Source: Funneliformis mosseae
Taxonomy: Eukaryota > Glomeromycota > Glomeromycetes > Glomerales > Glomeraceae
Reading direction: 5' to 3'
DNA: 23,151 nucleotides
NCBI GenBank assembly: GCA_910592005.1
Contig: CAJVPP010001060.1
Coordinates: forward strand, 1-23,151
The notes beneath the pieces are model-generated. The model did not search any database. It was not told the DNA's origin and was given only the letters and a program-made list of their open reading frames with translations. Made by a program: the position numbers and the translations under genes. Positions 21,449-23,151 of this stretch are shown here, one piece after another. How positions within the stretch are numbered: the stretch's first letter is position 1; every line of letters starts with the position of its first letter.

Positions 21449-22138
21449 TTAAATAAATTCATATATACAATTATTATTTTTTTTTTTGCTGATAACCAGT
21501 TGTTTTACTTTTAATAGATTCAAAATGTTATATTTAAATTTATGTAGGTATAATATAAGGCGATTGTTATCATAATGATCATCTATTGAGCTAGAAGAAA
21601 TTAGATGGTCAGCTGCAGTTTTTAAAATAAAATTATGGTCTGCCAATGAAATAGAAAAAGAGTTATGAGATGTGTTATTTGTGACAGGATGAAATAAGGA
21701 AGCAATTTTGCAATGGTAATAGAGTTTTTGAATATTGTTGATTTGTTTGTAGATCGAGAAATTTAGACAAATATAAAGGAAATTGTAATGAACTAATGTG
21801 GTTATTTTTAGGATATATTTAGAAGCTGATATCATTATAGTCTGAGCAAAAAACTTTCAGGCTTCATTAATATGATTGTTTGAGATACAAAGGTCCTGTA
21901 TCAAACAGTTTTGAAATCTATTATTTTGTTTGAGTAATAAATTCACTTTATTTAAAAAGAGATCCCAATAGAAGTAAGTGGCTTTATCATAAAGAAAAGA
22001 TTGCTTTATGATTTTGTATTATTTTTGATAAGCTGAGGATGTTTGAGATAGAAAATTCTTTTTATATAATGTGGTTAATAATGGGTAGTGATCAGTGAAG
22101 TAAAGGTAATAGGATTTGTTTAGTATGTGAAATGAAAT
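21449..22138 (-). pseudogene. LINE pol fragment after the endonuclease
   Basis: Reading leftward on the minus strand from 22138, one frame runs with only two internal stops, a TAA near 22022-22020 and a TGA at 21859-21857. It starts with the end of an endonuclease domain (TDHYPLL), then LINE linker-like sequence including YFYWDLFLNKVNLLL, NNHINEA-stop-KFF and MISASKYILK. In intact LINEs the stop after NEA would be Trp (TGG), so a G-to-A change is likely. From the ATG at 21835 the frame is open for 128 codons. No reverse transcriptase motifs are reached, so the copy is truncated. The first 50 bases are the exact reverse complement of 23102-23151. Family: non-LTR retrotransposon encoding an AP-type endonuclease. 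The call for the leftmost part rests on frame continuity. Confidence 0.65.
22089..22138. repeat. Left arm of a perfect 50-bp inverted repeat
   Basis: 22089-22138 is the exact reverse complement of the last 50 bases of the window (23102-23151), with about 960 bp between the arms. Both arms are the same part of the LINE endonuclease domain in opposite orientation. The match could extend past the window end. Confidence 0.95.
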
Positions 22139-23151
22139 TTGAGGACCATCAAGAATTCTCACCTGAAATTCCAGAAATCATTCCCATAAATTCTACACAA
22201 AAAACATATACATCTCCTATAGATAAAGTTACCAATATAGAGAATCAATTTGCTAAATCTCGATTTGAAATCAAAGACATTGCTAATAATATCTAACAGA
22301 TTCTTCAAACATTACTAACTTCTTCCAAATGAGTGTACACCTTACGAACAATAATATAGAATTGCATTAATGAATCCTAAAAATAATGATTTTCTTTCAA
22401 ACGACTCTTTAAAAACATTATCAACAATCCAAATCTCATATCTTTTACAACTCATAATATCAGAAACTGTTCATCAGAAATTAAACTAAATAATATTAAT
22501 TCTTTTTTTACAAATTTTAATATAGATATTTTAGGTCTAAATGAAACTTATCTTAACCTTACAAGCACATTATTTCAACAAAAATATTTATAACAAACCT
22601 TTCAAATATTTTTTTCATTTGTCTAATCGTAACTAAAACTGTCAAGATGTTGGTTTTTTAATTTATAACAACCTGAGTACACATATTTACAATCAAGCAT
22701 TTTTCTTCAATCGAATCATATATCTTGATTTTTAATTCAAAAACAGATTTAAATTACAGGTTATTCAAGTATATTTATCGGCATCATATTAAACTAAACA
22801 AGATTTCCATTATCGTTTTCAAGTTTAAAAGAAACTAATGAATATATTAACAGATAGCCTACGTCATAACTTTTACATTATATTGATAAGAGATTTCAAT
22901 ATTGATATAAGTAGAAGATACAGATCCAAACTTCAAAGGCAGCTGCAAAATTTCCTACTCAATATTATTAACCTTGGTTTCATCCATACACTCATCCCAT
23001 TCTAATCTACCTATTCTCCTACCTTTTGTTCATCTTCCTCTTATGACACAACTTCTCATATAGATTATATATTCACTTCTACTAACCTATCACATGATCT
23101 CATTTCATTTCACATACTAAACAAATCCTATTACCTTTACTTCACTGATCA
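22139..23151 (+). pseudogene. LINE endonuclease (EEP) domain relic, cut by window end
   Basis: From about 22410 the plus strand encodes a decayed exonuclease-endonuclease-phosphatase domain of a non-LTR retrotransposon: NLISFTTHNIRN, then DILGLNETYLNL (catalytic-Glu motif), IYNNLSTHIYN, RIIYLDF, a degraded GDFN motif reading IRDFNIDI (near 22890), a HIDYIFTST motif, and YFTD at the edge with its His completed in the inverted copy. Several in-frame stops (mostly TAA) and frame changes show it is dead. The part 22139-22410 encodes polar sequence (EFSPEIPEIIPINS) that may be linker or the end of ORF1. The domain cleaves target DNA to prime reverse transcription in live elements. It lies head to head with the 21449-22138 fragment of the same family. 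Confidence 0.75.
23102..23151. repeat. Right arm of a perfect 50-bp inverted repeat
   Basis: The terminal 50 bases of the window match 22089-22138 in inverse orientation without mismatch. The match stops at 23102 on the inner side; its outer end is not visible. Confidence 0.95.

Overview
The window looks like nuclear DNA of an early-diverging filamentous fungus, most likely an arbuscular-mycorrhizal Glomeromycotina species (Rhizophagus-like). That assignment is inference. It rests on the very high A+T content, genes broken by many short GT-AG introns (about 56-119 bp), long A/T homopolymers in introns and flanks, a eukaryotic TnpB (Fanzor) relic, a decayed LINE, and a fungal mitoribosomal protein gene. 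No bacterial, plasmid or CRISPR features are present.

Layout. A gene island lies between about 3.6 and 15.0 kb, with extremely A+T-rich repeat-like DNA on both sides. The left flank (1-3.3 kb) ends in a frameshifted Fanzor pseudogene. The island holds five genes, four of them reconstructed across introns from phase-consistent splice sites: (1) minus strand 3606-6031, an F-box protein of 746 residues (3 exons); (2) minus strand 7728-9810, mitochondrial small-subunit ribosomal protein mS29/DAP3/Rsm23, 468 residues (10 exons), with Walker A and B motifs; (3) minus strand 9956-10037, tRNA-Ser(GCT) followed by a T14 terminator; (4) plus strand 10403-13717, a 730-residue chromodomain protein whose C-terminal half resembles the SPOC plus PIN-like architecture of fission-yeast Chp1 (15 exons, one only 16 nt); (5) plus strand 14174-14967, a 188-residue four-helix membrane protein with a claudin-type W-GLF-C-C signature (4 exons). 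The right flank (15.5-23.2 kb) is A+T-rich DNA with a TA-flanked 196-bp inverted-repeat element (17619-17814) and two oppositely oriented pieces of a LINE pol region (21449-22138 minus, about 22139-23151 plus).

How the parts relate. The genes do not form an operon or an obvious pathway. The mS29 and Chp1-like genes are divergent, with the tRNA between them. The Chp1-like protein, if it acts like its yeast counterpart, would serve RNAi-directed heterochromatin, which is notable beside silenced-looking transposon relics. Old repeats here differ mainly by C-to-T/G-to-A transitions, which suggests past cytosine methylation and deamination. All exon coordinates come from reading splice consensus and keeping the frame; RNA-seq would be the decisive check.
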